Positions 23,855 to 32,618 of a DNA stretch of 64,000 nt are shown here, one piece after another. Positions within the stretch are counted from its first letter, which is position 1. Each line of letters begins with the position of its first letter. The notes beneath the pieces were generated by a model. The model worked only from the letters and a program-made list of their open reading frames with translations, ran no database searches and was not told the DNA's origin. Position numbers and translations under genes: made by a program. The stretch is from Oscillospiraceae bacterium (lineage in GTDB: Bacteria > Bacillota > Clostridia > Oscillospirales > Oscillospiraceae). The stretch is from assembly GCA_017622995.1 (NCBI GenBank), contig JAGAQA010000031.1, positions 42,055 through 106,054 on the forward strand, in the 5' to 3' direction.

Positions 23855-25603
23855 ATGGAAAAAATCTTAGACATCATCACCGAAAAAATGCAGCAGGCCT
23901 TTGAGGCCGCGGGCTATGACCCCGCCTTTGGCCGGGTCACCGTATCCAACCGGCCTGACCTGTGCGAATATCAGTGCAACGGCGCTCTGTCCGCCGCCAA
24001 GCAGTACAAGTGTGCCCCCATTCAGATCGCCAAGGCAGTGGTGGAGCAGCTGAACGCCCAGGACTACAGTCTGGTGGAGGCGGTTATGCCGGGCTTTATC
24101 AACCTGAAGCTCTCCGGCAGCTTCCTGCAAAGCTATCTGGAACAGATGCGCACCGCGGAAAAATTTGGCGTTGCCATGTCCGGTTCGGGCAAGACCATTG
24201 TGGTGGACTACGGCGGCGCCAATGTGGCCAAGCCTCTGCACATCGGCCACCTGCGCCCCGCCATCATCGGCGAAAGCCTGAAACGGCTCTACAACTATCT
24301 GGGCTGGAACACCATCGGCGATGTCCACCTGGGAGACTGGGGCTTGCAGATGGGCCTGATTATCGCGGAGCTTTCCGAGCGGCAGCCGGAGCTTCCCTAT
24401 TTTGATCCCGATTATACCGGGGACTATCCCACGGAGGCACCCTTCACCGTCACGGATCTGGAAGAAATCTACCCCACCGCCTCCGCCAAGAAGTCTGACC
24501 CGGAATTCTCCCATAAGGCCCACCAGGCCACCCTGGAGCTGCAACAGGGCCGCCGGGGCTACCGGGCGCTGTGGCAGCATATTATGAACGTATCCGTGGC
24601 GGATCTGCGGAAAAACTACGACAATCTGGATGTCCACTTTGAAAAATGGCTGGGAGAGAGTGACGCCGATCCCTACATCCCCGCCATGGTGGAGAATCTG
24701 AAGGCCAGAGGCATCGCCGTCCAGTCCCAGGGCGCCTGGGTCATTCCCGTGGCCCAGGAAGGCGACAAAAAGGAGATTCCCCCCTGCATCCTGGTGAAGT
24801 CCGACGGCTCCTCCATCTATGCCACCACCGACCTGGCCACCCTGGTGCAGCGGATGCAGGACTGGCACCCGGACAAGGTGCTCTATGTCACCGACAAGCG
24901 GCAGAATCTGCACTTTGAGCAGGTGTTCCGGGCTGCCCGGAAGGCAGGCATCGTTCCTCCCGAAACCGAGCTGGAGCACGTGGGCTTCGGCACCATGAAC
25001 GGAGCCGACGGCAAGCCCTTCAAGACCCGGGACGGCGGCGTGCTGCGGCTGGAAACCCTGATTTCCGACATGACCGATTTTGTCAGAGCCAAGGTCGTGG
25101 AAAACAAGATCGTAGACGACAGCGAGGTGGAAGCCACCACTGCCAAGATTGCCATGGCGGCCCTGAAGTACGGCGACCTTTCCAACCAGCCCACCAAGGA
25201 CTACAACTTTGACATGGAGCGGTTTGCCGCCTTTGAGGGCAACACCGGCCCCTACATTCTCTACACCATTGTCCGGATCAAGAGCATCCTGACCCGGTAC
25301 GGCGCCTGGGAAGGACTTCCCATCCAGGCCCCCGCCAATGACTGCGCCAAGGATCTGATGCTCTCTGTCACCAAGCTGGGGCCCACCCTGGAGCAGGCCC
25401 AAAAAGCCTCCTGCCCCAACCTGATCTGTGCCTATATCTATGAGCTGGCCGGCTGTGTGAACAAGTTCTACCACGAAACCCGGATTCTCAGCGAGGAAGA
25501 CGAAAGCCTGAAGGCAGGCTACATTTCCCTCATTGGTCTTTCCAAGGAGATTCTCGAAACCTGCATCGGCATCCTGGGCTTCTCCGCCCCGGAGAAAATG
25601 TAA
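23855..25603 (+). CDS. argS: Arginyl-tRNA synthetase
   Basis: A 582-residue class I synthetase charging tRNA-Arg with arginine. An N-terminal additional domain (to ~110) is followed by the catalytic core with ANVAKPLHIGHLR (HIGH around residue 129) and the region GKPFKTRDGG that takes the KMSKS place in this subgroup; the anticodon-binding DALR domain is at the end (GPYILYTIVRIKSIL...). Normal length, followed by a strong terminator. Confidence 0.97.
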   Translation: MEKILDIITEKMQQAFEAAGYDPAFGRVTVSNRPDLCEYQCNGALSAAKQYKCAPIQIAKAVVEQLNAQDYSLVEAVMPGFINLKLSGSFLQSYLEQMRTAEKFGVAMSGSGKTIVVDYGGANVAKPLHIGHLRPAIIGESLKRLYNYLGWNTIGDVHLGDWGLQMGLIIAELSERQPELPYFDPDYTGDYPTEAPFTVTDLEEIYPTASAKKSDPEFSHKAHQATLELQQGRRGYRALWQHIMNVSVADLRKNYDNLDVHFEKWLGESDADPYIPAMVENLKARGIAVQSQGAWVIPVAQEGDKKEIPPCILVKSDGSSIYATTDLATLVQRMQDWHPDKVLYVTDKRQNLHFEQVFRAARKAGIVPPETELEHVGFGTMNGADGKPFKTRDGGVLRLETLISDMTDFVRAKVVENKIVDDSEVEATTAKIAMAALKYGDLSNQPTKDYNFDMERFAAFEGNTGPYILYTIVRIKSILTRYGAWEGLPIQAPANDCAKDLMLSVTKLGPTLEQAQKASCPNLICAYIYELAGCVNKFYHETRILSEEDESLKAGYISLIGLSKEILETCIGILGFSAPEKM

Positions 25604-25605
25604 GC

Positions 25606-25644
25606 AACACACCGCCCTTTCTGATTCGGAAAGGGCGGTGTGTT
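25606..25644 (+). terminator. argS terminator
   Basis: A perfect 16-bp stem (AACACACCGCCCTTTC and complement) with a 7-base loop and TTGTTC tail. A short TTGACAATTGACAATTG repeat follows at 25650-25666, the same unit as in the repeats at 46.5 and 49.5 kb. Confidence 0.8.
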
Positions 25645-25697
25645 GTTCATTGACAATTGACAATTGGGAAAACTCTTTCCCCGGTGCATCCGGTTCC

Positions 25698-26078
25698 CTA
25701 CAGCAGATTCCACCAGGTCAGGCGGTGGGCGTCGGACATGGCTTCGATCCGCCGTGCCAGCTCCCGGCAGGCGGCCACATAGTGGGTCTGTTCCCGCTGG
25801 GTCAAATACACCGGAAGCTCCGAAAACATGCTGTCGATATCCTCCATGGGCATATGATCCGCAAAGGCTGCGGTGAGCCGCCAGCTCTTCCGCCAAAGCC
25901 TGGCGGCGTTCTCCTGGTGGACCAGAGCCGCATCCCACAGCTCCCGGGTTCCCGTCTCAGCGGCCTGGGTCAGCTCTCTGGCAATGGGCGCGTGGATGGT
26001 ATCCATGGTAAACTGGACGAACATCCCCCCTGCCAGCAGCACCAGCAGCAGTACCACGCCAATGATGCCCCGTGTCAC
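25698..26078 (-). CDS. DUF4363 family protein
   Basis: A 126-residue protein with one N-terminal membrane helix (VTRGIIGVVLLLVLLAGGMF) and an extracytoplasmic alpha-helical part. The GTG start at 26078 overlaps the DUF421 stop (GTGA) and has GGAGG seven bases upstream. DUF4363 genes regularly follow DUF421 genes in spore-forming Firmicutes, which supports the family call; the biochemical function is unknown. Confidence 0.75.
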   Translation of the reverse strand: MTRGIIGVVLLLVLLAGGMFVQFTMDTIHAPIARELTQAAETGTRELWDAALVHQENAARLWRKSWRLTAAFADHMPMEDIDSMFSELPVYLTQREQTHYVAACRELARRIEAMSDAHRLTWWNLL

Positions 26079-26752
26079 ATCACTTCCTCCCTTCCGATCC
26101 AGTGGTGCTTCCCGGCGGCATCCACCGTCAGCAGCATGGTGGTTTTCACCTCCGCCTGGTGGGCGTCCAGGGTATCTTTCACCCACTGTTCACTCTTTCC
26201 GCTCTTTTGCAGATTCTGCCGGATGAGTTTTCCGTCATCCACCAGCACAATGGGCAGAAACTGGTCGCTGGCCTGGAGCCCTGCGTCCTTGGCGCTGGCA
26301 GGAGTAAACTTGGGATAGAGAAACACGGACAGATTGCCGTCGGTTTCCAGGATGGCGTACTGGACCTGGGAAATATCCAGCACATCCTTTTCCCGGAGCT
26401 TTCCGGCCAGCTCATCCAGGGTGACCCGGGTCATGCGCAGATTCCCCTGGAGGAGCTTTCCGTTGTCAATGAGCAGAATGGGCTTCCCGCAGAAAAACCG
26501 CCGCAGAAGCCCGCACTTCAGCACCAGCCAGGAAAGCACCAGCTCCACGGCCAGCACCGTAAGAATGGGCACCAGCCCCGACAAAAGGGGAATGCCGCTG
26601 TCCTGCATGGGGATGGCCGCCAGATTCGCAACCAGCATGGTTACCACAAATTCCGCCGGCTCCATTTCCCCGATCTGCCGCTTGCCCATAAGCCGAATGA
26701 CGCAAATCAGCACCAGATAGAGGATCACCGTGCGGACATAGGATAGGATCAT
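26075..26752 (-). CDS. DUF421 (YetF/YcaP-type) membrane protein
   Basis: A 225-residue protein with three N-terminal membrane helices (residues ~5-80) including RLMGKRQIGEMEPAEFV, the most conserved stretch of the family, followed by two YetF-like soluble repeats, each with a PILLIDNG/PIVLVDDG-type strand. Related Bacillus proteins are spore-membrane components, and SpoVA-neighbouring or germination roles have been suggested. Forms a two-gene operon with DUF4363. Confidence 0.88.
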   Translation of the reverse strand: MILSYVRTVILYLVLICVIRLMGKRQIGEMEPAEFVVTMLVANLAAIPMQDSGIPLLSGLVPILTVLAVELVLSWLVLKCGLLRRFFCGKPILLIDNGKLLQGNLRMTRVTLDELAGKLREKDVLDISQVQYAILETDGNLSVFLYPKFTPASAKDAGLQASDQFLPIVLVDDGKLIRQNLQKSGKSEQWVKDTLDAHQAEVKTTMLLTVDAAGKHHWIGREEVM

Positions 26753-26859
26753 CTTCCCGCCCCCTTCCGGAACAGGTTTCCCGGAAAACCGGGAATTATA
26801 CCCGGGAGCCGCCGAAAGAAAAGGGAGATTCTTTTCTCAAATAAGGGTGCAATTGCGGA

Positions 26860-27984
26860 TCAGGACTTGTTCTCTTCTGGATCATGCACGATCCAGAAAT
26901 CATCCACGCCGTTCTTGCTGCAGGTAGAGCAATTCATAACGATTTCCGTCCACTTTCCGAGATTACCGTTATTCCATTTCAGTGTGGATGCTCCATTTTC
27001 ATTATTGAAGACATAGTAATGAACATCTTTCGGATTAGAGTCGTCAATGAAGTAGTCGCCCCGCTGGAGACTGATGTATCTGTTTTCGTTATTCCACTCT
27101 GTAATCCGATTGTTGTATACGATATTTTTCCCGTCTTCTAAGACATTCTTGCTATATTGGAAAACCTGAGGGTATTTCTTTTCGGTAACAGTTTGGGGAA
27201 TATCGTTTTCCTCGTAATACTGGGGCTTCTGGAGAGGAATGAAATCCTTCCAATACTCCTGGGAGTCAGGGCTAAAGTCTTTGCCTGCGGGAATCTTGCG
27301 ATTCGTGTTTGCAATGTAGATCGTATCATTATACATATACCGATGGCCCAACTGGAATTTCACGCCCGACGTGGTACTTCCCTGCTTCACTTCGGAAAAT
27401 TCGTGGTAATGACCGGAGGAAGTGGTTTCTTCAGAACCGGATGGAACGCTGGGATTCGGGGTATCGGGATCCTCCTTTTCCGTAGGCTCTGTGGTGGGCC
27501 GGGTGTGGAATGTGGCGTAGGTCGGGGCGGTGGCAGAGGGTGTGCCGGTGGAATGGTCGCCTACACTCCAGTGAACGTGGGCAATCCGGGTATCTGAATC
27601 ATACCAGCAGACGATGTAGGCACCGGTATAGTCCAGAGAAGGATCGTATTCATAATCATCGCAGGAGGACCAGACCTCACCGCCGGATTTGGCGGTGCCT
27701 CTGCCGTAGCCCACAGGCTGGGCAGCTACCAGATTCCCGGCTTCGTCAAAGTAGAGCGGGTGGTCCCGGGTATAGTCTCTTGCGGGCTTGCCGCCGATGA
27801 CCTTGCCGCTGAGGGCCGCGGAGGTAATCAGGGAGTCCGCGCTCTGCATGGCCGTAATATCATTGGATTCCTTGCTTTTTTCAAAGCTCTTTTCAACGGT
27901 CGGATAGCCGATGGCGGCCAGTGCACTGATGGCGCCCACAACCACCAGCATTTCAATCAGGCCGAAGCCCAGTTTTCTTTTCAA
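26860..27984 (-). CDS. Type IV prepilin-like protein with large C-terminal domain
   Basis: A 374-residue protein. The N-terminus KRKLG|FGLIEMLVVVGAISALAAIGYP is a class III/prepilin-peptidase signal with Gly before the cut and Glu at +5, followed by the usual hydrophobic helix. After a pilin-like segment (to ~150) comes a Thr/Pro/Ser-rich linker (TRPTTEPTEKEDPDTPNPS), then two aromatic-rich modules around residues 205-260 and 295-360 with patterns such as YMYNDTIYIANTN. The second half is more AT-rich than the first. No other pilus gene is nearby, so it is an orphan major or minor pilin, or a pseudopilin carrying a binding domain. Confidence 0.78.
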   Translation of the reverse strand: MKRKLGFGLIEMLVVVGAISALAAIGYPTVEKSFEKSKESNDITAMQSADSLITSAALSGKVIGGKPARDYTRDHPLYFDEAGNLVAAQPVGYGRGTAKSGGEVWSSCDDYEYDPSLDYTGAYIVCWYDSDTRIAHVHWSVGDHSTGTPSATAPTYATFHTRPTTEPTEKEDPDTPNPSVPSGSEETTSSGHYHEFSEVKQGSTTSGVKFQLGHRYMYNDTIYIANTNRKIPAGKDFSPDSQEYWKDFIPLQKPQYYEENDIPQTVTEKKYPQVFQYSKNVLEDGKNIVYNNRITEWNNENRYISLQRGDYFIDDSNPKDVHYYVFNNENGASTLKWNNGNLGKWTEIVMNCSTCSKNGVDDFWIVHDPEENKS

Positions 27985-28071
27985 AGCCTGGCACCTTCCT
28001 TTCTATATCTATCATTATGCAATCGGATTTTCAATCTGACAAGGTGTTATCCGGGAGGAAACGGAAACTTT

Positions 28072-28758
28072 TCATACCCTTTCCAGCAGCTCCGGAAGCT
28101 GGGAAAGGGATTCAATCCGGTAGTCCGGCACAATATCCGGCCTGCCCTGGGCCTCCGGGGGGCAGACCCAGCAGGTTTTCATCCCGGCGTTGATCCCACC
28201 CAGGATGTCGGAGGTCAGGCTGTCGCCCACCATCAGGGCCTTTTGGGGATCGAAACCTGGAATCTGGGCGGCACAGGCATCGAAAAACGCCCTGGAGGGC
28301 TTGTTGGCCCCCAGAGCCTGGGAGACGAACACCTTTTCAAAATAGGGGTACAGCCCCGCGCTGGTCAGGCGGCTGTGCTGCACCGAGGCGGTGCCGTTGC
28401 TGGCGAGGAACAGCCGGTATTTCCCCCGGAGGGCATCCAGCGCTTCCTTTGCCCCGGGGAGGAAATAGTGGCCAAGCCCCAGGTTGTGTTCATAGCCTTT
28501 GGCAACGGCTTGGGGCTGGGCGGGAATGCCCAGCTCCTCAAAGAGCATCTGAAACCGGCCGGTAAGCACCTGATCCCGGGTGAGCTCTCCCCTTTCCAGC
28601 CGTTCCCAGTGCTGGCGGTTGATCACATGGTAGCGCTCCAGCACCTGATCCGTGGGCTCCAGGCCGAAGGAACGGAAGGTCCTGGAAATGGCCAGCCGTT
28701 CTGCCTTGTGGAAATCCAGAATGGTGTCGTCCAGGTCGAGAAAGAGAAATTCCGTCAT
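28072..28758 (-). CDS. HAD-superfamily hydrolase, YjjG-like nucleotidase
   Basis: A 228-residue phosphatase of the haloacid dehalogenase superfamily. Motif I is FLDLDDTILDF, motif II LASNGT, the lysine of motif III is in GANKPSRAFF, and motif IV is MVGDSLTSDI. The sequence is closest in look to YjjG pyrimidine nucleotidases, which remove phosphate from non-canonical pyrimidine nucleotides. It overlaps the end of rsmA by four bases (ATGA), so the two are coupled. Confidence 0.85.
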   Translation of the reverse strand: MTEFLFLDLDDTILDFHKAERLAISRTFRSFGLEPTDQVLERYHVINRQHWERLERGELTRDQVLTGRFQMLFEELGIPAQPQAVAKGYEHNLGLGHYFLPGAKEALDALRGKYRLFLASNGTASVQHSRLTSAGLYPYFEKVFVSQALGANKPSRAFFDACAAQIPGFDPQKALMVGDSLTSDILGGINAGMKTCWVCPPEAQGRPDIVPDYRIESLSQLPELLERV

Positions 28759-29621
28759 CTGCTTCTCCTCCCGGCGATGGCGTTGGCAATGGCGGCGAAT
28801 TCCGGGATGCCCAGGGTTTCCCCCCGGACATTATCCGGGAAGCCGCAGGCTTGCAGCACTTCCTCCGCTCCGGCTTTGCCCAGCTCCGGGAAACCGGAGG
28901 CCAGACCGTTGGAGAGCTTCTTGCGCCGCATGGCAAAGCTGGCCTTTACCACCCGGAAGAAAACCGCCGGATCCCCGATGTCCCAGGGGCGGCTTTCCCG
29001 GCGGCGCAGGGTAATCACGCCGGAAGTAACCTTGGGCTGGGGCACAAAGCAGTGGGGCGGTACGTCAAACAGATACTTTGGCTCCGTGTAATACTGGCAG
29101 AAGACGGAGAAAGCGCCGTAGTCGGCGGTGCCGGGCCGGGCGGCAATCCGCTGGGCCACCTCCTTCTGCACCATAACGGTAACAGAATCGAAGCAGTCCG
29201 CTTCCAGCAGGGCGGAGAGAATGGGTGTGGTAATGTAGTAGGGCAGATTGGCGCAGGCCATGGGCCGCAGCCCGGGGAACTGCCGGGCCACCAGGGCGGG
29301 GATGTCCTGCTTCAGCACATCCCCCCAGAGGATGTCCAGGTTATCAAATTCGCCTACGGTTTCCCGCAGGATGGGTTCCAGCCGGTTGTCCACCTCCACG
29401 GCGCAGACCTTTCCCGCCCGCAGACACAGCTGCTGGGTCAGGGGGCCCATGCCGGGGCCGATTTCCAGCACACCGGAGGACCGGTCCACCCCGGCCTCTT
29501 CGGCAATGGAGGCGGGGACCCAGGGGGCAACCAGGAAATTTTGCCCCTTGGCCTTGGAAAAGTGGAAGCCATGGGCAGCCAGCAGCGGCTTCATCACCTG
29601 AATATCACATACATTGATCAT
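28755..29621 (-). CDS. rsmA: 16S rRNA dimethyladenosine transferase
   Basis: A 288-residue KsgA enzyme that dimethylates two adjacent adenines near the 3' end of 16S rRNA late in 30S assembly. Motifs are KAKGQNFL (N-terminal), EIGPGMGPLT (SAM binding) and the catalytic NLPYYIT, with the small helical C-terminal domain complete. Its promoter lies about 370 bases upstream, beyond a palindrome-rich leader. Confidence 0.96.
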   Translation of the reverse strand: MINVCDIQVMKPLLAAHGFHFSKAKGQNFLVAPWVPASIAEEAGVDRSSGVLEIGPGMGPLTQQLCLRAGKVCAVEVDNRLEPILRETVGEFDNLDILWGDVLKQDIPALVARQFPGLRPMACANLPYYITTPILSALLEADCFDSVTVMVQKEVAQRIAARPGTADYGAFSVFCQYYTEPKYLFDVPPHCFVPQPKVTSGVITLRRRESRPWDIGDPAVFFRVVKASFAMRRKKLSNGLASGFPELGKAGAEEVLQACGFPDNVRGETLGIPEFAAIANAIAGRRSR

Positions 29622-29639
29622 TCTATTTTGCCTTTCTGT

Positions 29640-29980
29640 CTATCCGATACTATGTTCCAATTGAAAATGTGAATCAAGCGTTGAAATAGGGTAAACGCTT
29701 GAATCACAGAAACGTATGTCATCCTGAGCGGAGCGCGAAGCGCGCAGTCGAAGGATCTTTCCGGTAATTTGACCGTGCTGCTGGGCGAAGCTAGAAGATC
29801 CTTCGACTCGCTGCGCTCGCTCAGGATGACAAATCCGTACGTACTCCGGTTATTCGTAACCTTTCAATCCTTGATTCGCATTGAAAGTAGACTTTCAATG
29901 CGAACGGCATCGCTTGATCGCGTTGCCGAAGCTGTGATTTTTGGAAAGAAAATCACAGCTTCCCATTTCATCCAATCTCG
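29640..29980 (-). other. Long palindrome-rich leader of rsmA
   Basis: The gap before rsmA holds no credible ORF but several perfect stems: AAGCGTT/AACGCTT near 29676-29695, TTCGCATTGAAAG and its complement around 29875-29904, and AAGCTGTGATTTT with its complement around 29929-29961, together with the repeat at 29718-29830. With a promoter at its upstream end, the region would be transcribed as a ~360-base structured leader or a separate small RNA. Confidence 0.4.
29718..29830. repeat. Inverted dispersed repeat (GTCATCCTGAGCG type)
   Basis: The left arm starts GTCATCCTGAGCG and contains GTCGAAGGATC; the right arm is its inverted copy ending CGCTCAGGATGAC. Arms of about 35-40 bases are separated by a ~35-base spacer. 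This GTCATCCTGAGCG...GTCGAAGGATC sequence is a very widespread intergenic repeat in bacterial genomes. Confidence 0.75.
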
Positions 29981-29983
29981 GGT

Positions 29984-30013
29984 ATTATACCATACCCGGG
30001 GCCCTTTTTACAA
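29984..30013 (-). promoter_or_regulatory. Probable promoter for the rsmA leader
   Basis: On the minus strand TTGTAA, 18 bases, TATAAT; the -10 lies in a GGGTAT/ATACCC palindrome just after the end of the 3D-domain gene. Confidence 0.45.
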
Positions 30014-30015
30014 CA

Positions 30016-31020
30016 TCATTCCAGAAAATACACGGTACAGCGGCGCCTTCCAAAGGCCATGCACTCCTGGTAATTGGGCAGGTACAGATCCACCCGGTCC
30101 CCCTTGATGTCACCGCCGCAGTCCTCCGCCTCCGCCAGGCCGTAGATATAGCTGCCGTCGGAGGCCATAATGAACATCCGGGTGCCGTAGGGAATGTACC
30201 GGGGATCCACGGCTACGGTGCCCCGGTGGACCCGGGAACCGGTGGCGGTGGTGCTGGTGCAGCCCGCGTCCGTATGGGTATAGGCGGTAGCCCGGACATA
30301 ATCCACCCGATTGTAGCGCACCCGCTCCCCTGTGGGCAGGAGAATTTCCTGATCCGTAATGACAGGCTGGGGCGTTTCAGCCCCTTCCGCGGTGCCGGTG
30401 CCCACCGCCACCATTTCCGTGACGGGAGAACAGGTCAGTGTCTCCTCCAGCACCTCCCGGGCGGATTCCTCTCCGTTTACATAAGTAACCCAAGCCCGGC
30501 ATTTCAGGGTGCCGTCCCGCCCTTCCACCAGCACCTTCCGGCTGCCCTCCGGTAGGGCGGCGCAGTACAGCTCCTCTGTTTCGTGGGGGAGGCACCGGGT
30601 AAAGCAGGTCTCCCGGCTGATTACCCGGTCAACCCGCAGAACCATCCCTTCGCACAGCAGAGTCTGGGCAGGGATGTTCAGCACATCGTCCTCCTCCAGG
30701 CTGAGGCCCAGCCGGTCCAGAAGGGCCTGGGCCGTTTCTTCCCGGGTGGAGACGGAGATGCTCTGGCCGTGCCAGATTACCTCCACCACCGGCGCCCGCC
30801 GGACGGTAATGGTGCCCGCGTCCCTTATAAGCTGATCCCGGTCATCCAGGGCCACCCCTGCCCCCTGGAGCACGGCGGAGGTATCCCGGGAAAAGCCGGT
30901 GTAGGAATAGACCCGGCCGCCGTCCCGAATGGTAAAGCTGGCGGCAAATACACTCTGCACCATTACCCCGGCGGTAAACAGAACAGGAATCATCAGGAAA
31001 ATAGCAAGCATTCTTCGCAC
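30016..31020 (-). CDS. YabE-like exported protein with DUF348, G5 and 3D domains
   Basis: A 334-residue exported cell-wall protein. After a signal peptide (VRRMLAIFLMIPVLFTAGVM..., cleavage near residue 26) come DUF348 repeats, a G5 domain (around residues 165-240) and a C-terminal 3D domain with the three-aspartate pattern (VAVDPRYIPYGT, AEDCGGDIKGDRVDLY). This layout is that of YabE/resuscitation-promoting-factor-like lytic transglycosylases. The start is set at GTG 31020, nine bases after GGAGG; an open frame extending to 31242 crosses the promoter and is not used. Confidence 0.88.
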   Translation of the reverse strand: MRRMLAIFLMIPVLFTAGVMVQSVFAASFTIRDGGRVYSYTGFSRDTSAVLQGAGVALDDRDQLIRDAGTITVRRAPVVEVIWHGQSISVSTREETAQALLDRLGLSLEEDDVLNIPAQTLLCEGMVLRVDRVISRETCFTRCLPHETEELYCAALPEGSRKVLVEGRDGTLKCRAWVTYVNGEESAREVLEETLTCSPVTEMVAVGTGTAEGAETPQPVITDQEILLPTGERVRYNRVDYVRATAYTHTDAGCTSTTATGSRVHRGTVAVDPRYIPYGTRMFIMASDGSYIYGLAEAEDCGGDIKGDRVDLYLPNYQECMAFGRRRCTVYFLE

Positions 31021-31105
31021 AGAGACTGTCCTCCATAACCCGTCCAGTCTCTGTGTCTCCTGGGAAGTGGCCTTTCCCGGGACGGTTTCCCTATAGAATG
31101 GCTTT

Positions 31106-31133
31106 ATTATATATTTTTCTATAGAAAAGTCAA
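31106..31133 (-). promoter_or_regulatory. Promoter of the 3D-domain gene, with palindrome in the spacer
   Basis: On the minus strand TTGACT, 16 bases, TATAAT. The perfect palindrome TTTTCTATAGAAAA (31115-31128) fills the spacer and touches the -35 box, a natural operator position. Confidence 0.75.
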
Positions 31134-31242
31134 GTTTTTTCGTATTACATAGAATTTTCGAAACTTTTCGAAACCAATCGAGCCACCCCGGTATTTGCCG
31201 GAGCGGCAGGAAAAAAAGCATTTGCCGTCGAAGAAATGGCAA

Positions 31243-31271
31243 GAAGCCTCCGGGGCTGCCCCGGAGGCTTC
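31243..31271 (-). terminator. Stem-loop after the ABC transporter operon
   Basis: A 13-bp perfect stem (GAAGCCTCCGGGG and complement) with a 3-base loop a few bases after the ATPase stop; the T tract is weak. Confidence 0.6.
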
Positions 31272-31273
31272 GG

Positions 31274-31846
31274 TTAAAGGTTTATGATTTCCCGGATTCC
31301 CAGCTTGTCCCCGTCCTCCGGGTGGTGGGTCACCAGCAGGAGGGTGGCATTGGGACAGTGGGACAGGATAGCCCTGCGGCAGCGGTCCGTGGCTTCTTCA
31401 TCCAGTCCCGTAAAGGGCTCATCCAGAACCAGCAGCTCCGGATCCGTCAGAATTGCCCGGGCCAGCGCTGCTCTGCGGGCCATGCCGCCGGAAAGCTGAG
31501 AAGCGGGAAGGTTCGCGGCCTGTTCGATGCCAAGCTCGGCAAGGGTATCCAAAATCGCCCGGTCAGGGACCTTTCTCCCCAGAACCATACGCAGGTTCCC
31601 CATGACCGTCAGATTCCGGCACAGCCGGTCTTCCTGAAAGACTGCGGCTTTTCGGTCCGGGATGCCGGTGACCGTGCCGCTCTGGGGCTTTTCCAGGCCC
31701 AGTATCAGCCGAAGCAGGGTGGTTTTTCCCCTGCCGGAGGGGCCGGAGATCCGGTAGCGTCCCCCGCTTTCAAAGGTGAGGGAGACATCTTCCAGTACGG
31801 TCTTCTCCCCATAGGCTTTGGTGATGTGGCTCACAATCAGTTCCAT
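31274..31846 (-). CDS. ABC transporter ATP-binding protein (SsuB/TauB type)
   Basis: A 190-residue ATPase, short for the family but with all motifs: Walker A GPSGRGKTTLL, Q-loop VFQEDRL, signature LSGGMARRAALARA, Walker B LLVLDEPFTGLD and the switch histidine in VTHHPED. It powers import by the permease and binding protein encoded upstream. The start at 31846 has AGGAGG six bases before it, and follows the permease stop by ten bases. Confidence 0.9.
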   Translation of the reverse strand: MELIVSHITKAYGEKTVLEDVSLTFESGGRYRISGPSGRGKTTLLRLILGLEKPQSGTVTGIPDRKAAVFQEDRLCRNLTVMGNLRMVLGRKVPDRAILDTLAELGIEQAANLPASQLSGGMARRAALARAILTDPELLVLDEPFTGLDEEATDRCRRAILSHCPNATLLLVTHHPEDGDKLGIREIINL

Positions 31847-31856
31847 GGGCCGCCTC

Positions 31857-32618
31857 CTACCATGCCGTTTCCAGGGCCCGGAAAACACGGTCCAACAGGA
31901 ACAAAAACAGCTTTTCAAAACAGGCGCTGATGGCCACAATGATCACGGTCCAGGCAAACAGATCCCCGATTTCCAGGTAAACCTTGGCATCATACAGCAT
32001 CCCTCCGATGGAGTGGGAGGTGACGGCAATGACCTCGGCAGCAACACCGGATTTCCAGCACATGCCCAGGGCCACCCGGCTGCCGGACCGGAGGCTTGGA
32101 GCCAGGGCGGGCAGGTAGATACCCGGAATCCGGCGGTACAGGGGAACCCGGAAAACCCGGGCCATTTCGAGAAGCTGAGGATCGGCGTTTTTCAGTCCCT
32201 GCAAGGCGTTGGCGTACAGCACCGGCAGCACCATGAGAAAGGAAATGAAGGTGCCGAGTTTTTCCCCGGAGAGCCACAGCAGGGCAATCACAATAAAGGA
32301 GGCCACGGGAACGGACTGAACCGCCAGAATATAGGGCCGCAGCAGCACCTCCACCGTATGGGACGCCGCGCTGGCGGCAGCCAGGGCCAGAGCCACCAGG
32401 AAGGCCAGCAGAAAGCCCAGGCTGATGCGTTGAAAGGTAAAGCCGATGGCCTGCCAGGTACTTGCGTCCCCCAGCAGCCGCCACAGAGCCAGGGCCACCT
32501 GGATGGGGCCTACCAGCAGCAGCCGGTTGTGGAGTCCCAGGGCAGCCAGCTGCCACAGAACCAGGGCAAGCGCCACCGAAAGAATCCGCAGGGCTTTCCT
32601 GGTGGGATCAGGCACCAT
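31857..32618 (-). CDS. ABC transporter permease (SsuC/TauC type)
   Basis: A 253-residue permease with about six membrane helices and the EAA-like cytoplasmic loop (LEMARVFRVPLYRRIPGIYLPALAPS) that contacts the ATPase. It belongs to the nitrate/sulfonate/taurine-type importer group. It overlaps the end of the binding-protein gene by 11 bases. Confidence 0.9.
   Translation of the reverse strand: MVPDPTRKALRILSVALALVLWQLAALGLHNRLLLVGPIQVALALWRLLGDASTWQAIGFTFQRISLGFLLAFLVALALAAASAASHTVEVLLRPYILAVQSVPVASFIVIALLWLSGEKLGTFISFLMVLPVLYANALQGLKNADPQLLEMARVFRVPLYRRIPGIYLPALAPSLRSGSRVALGMCWKSGVAAEVIAVTSHSIGGMLYDAKVYLEIGDLFAWTVIIVAISACFEKLFLFLLDRVFRALETAW

Noticed and set aside
29718-29830. A new regulatory RNA in the GTCATCCTGAGCG hairpin
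   Set aside because: This sequence is a well-known dispersed intergenic repeat type, so its presence alone is not evidence for a dedicated RNA; the other stems in the gap are listed separately.
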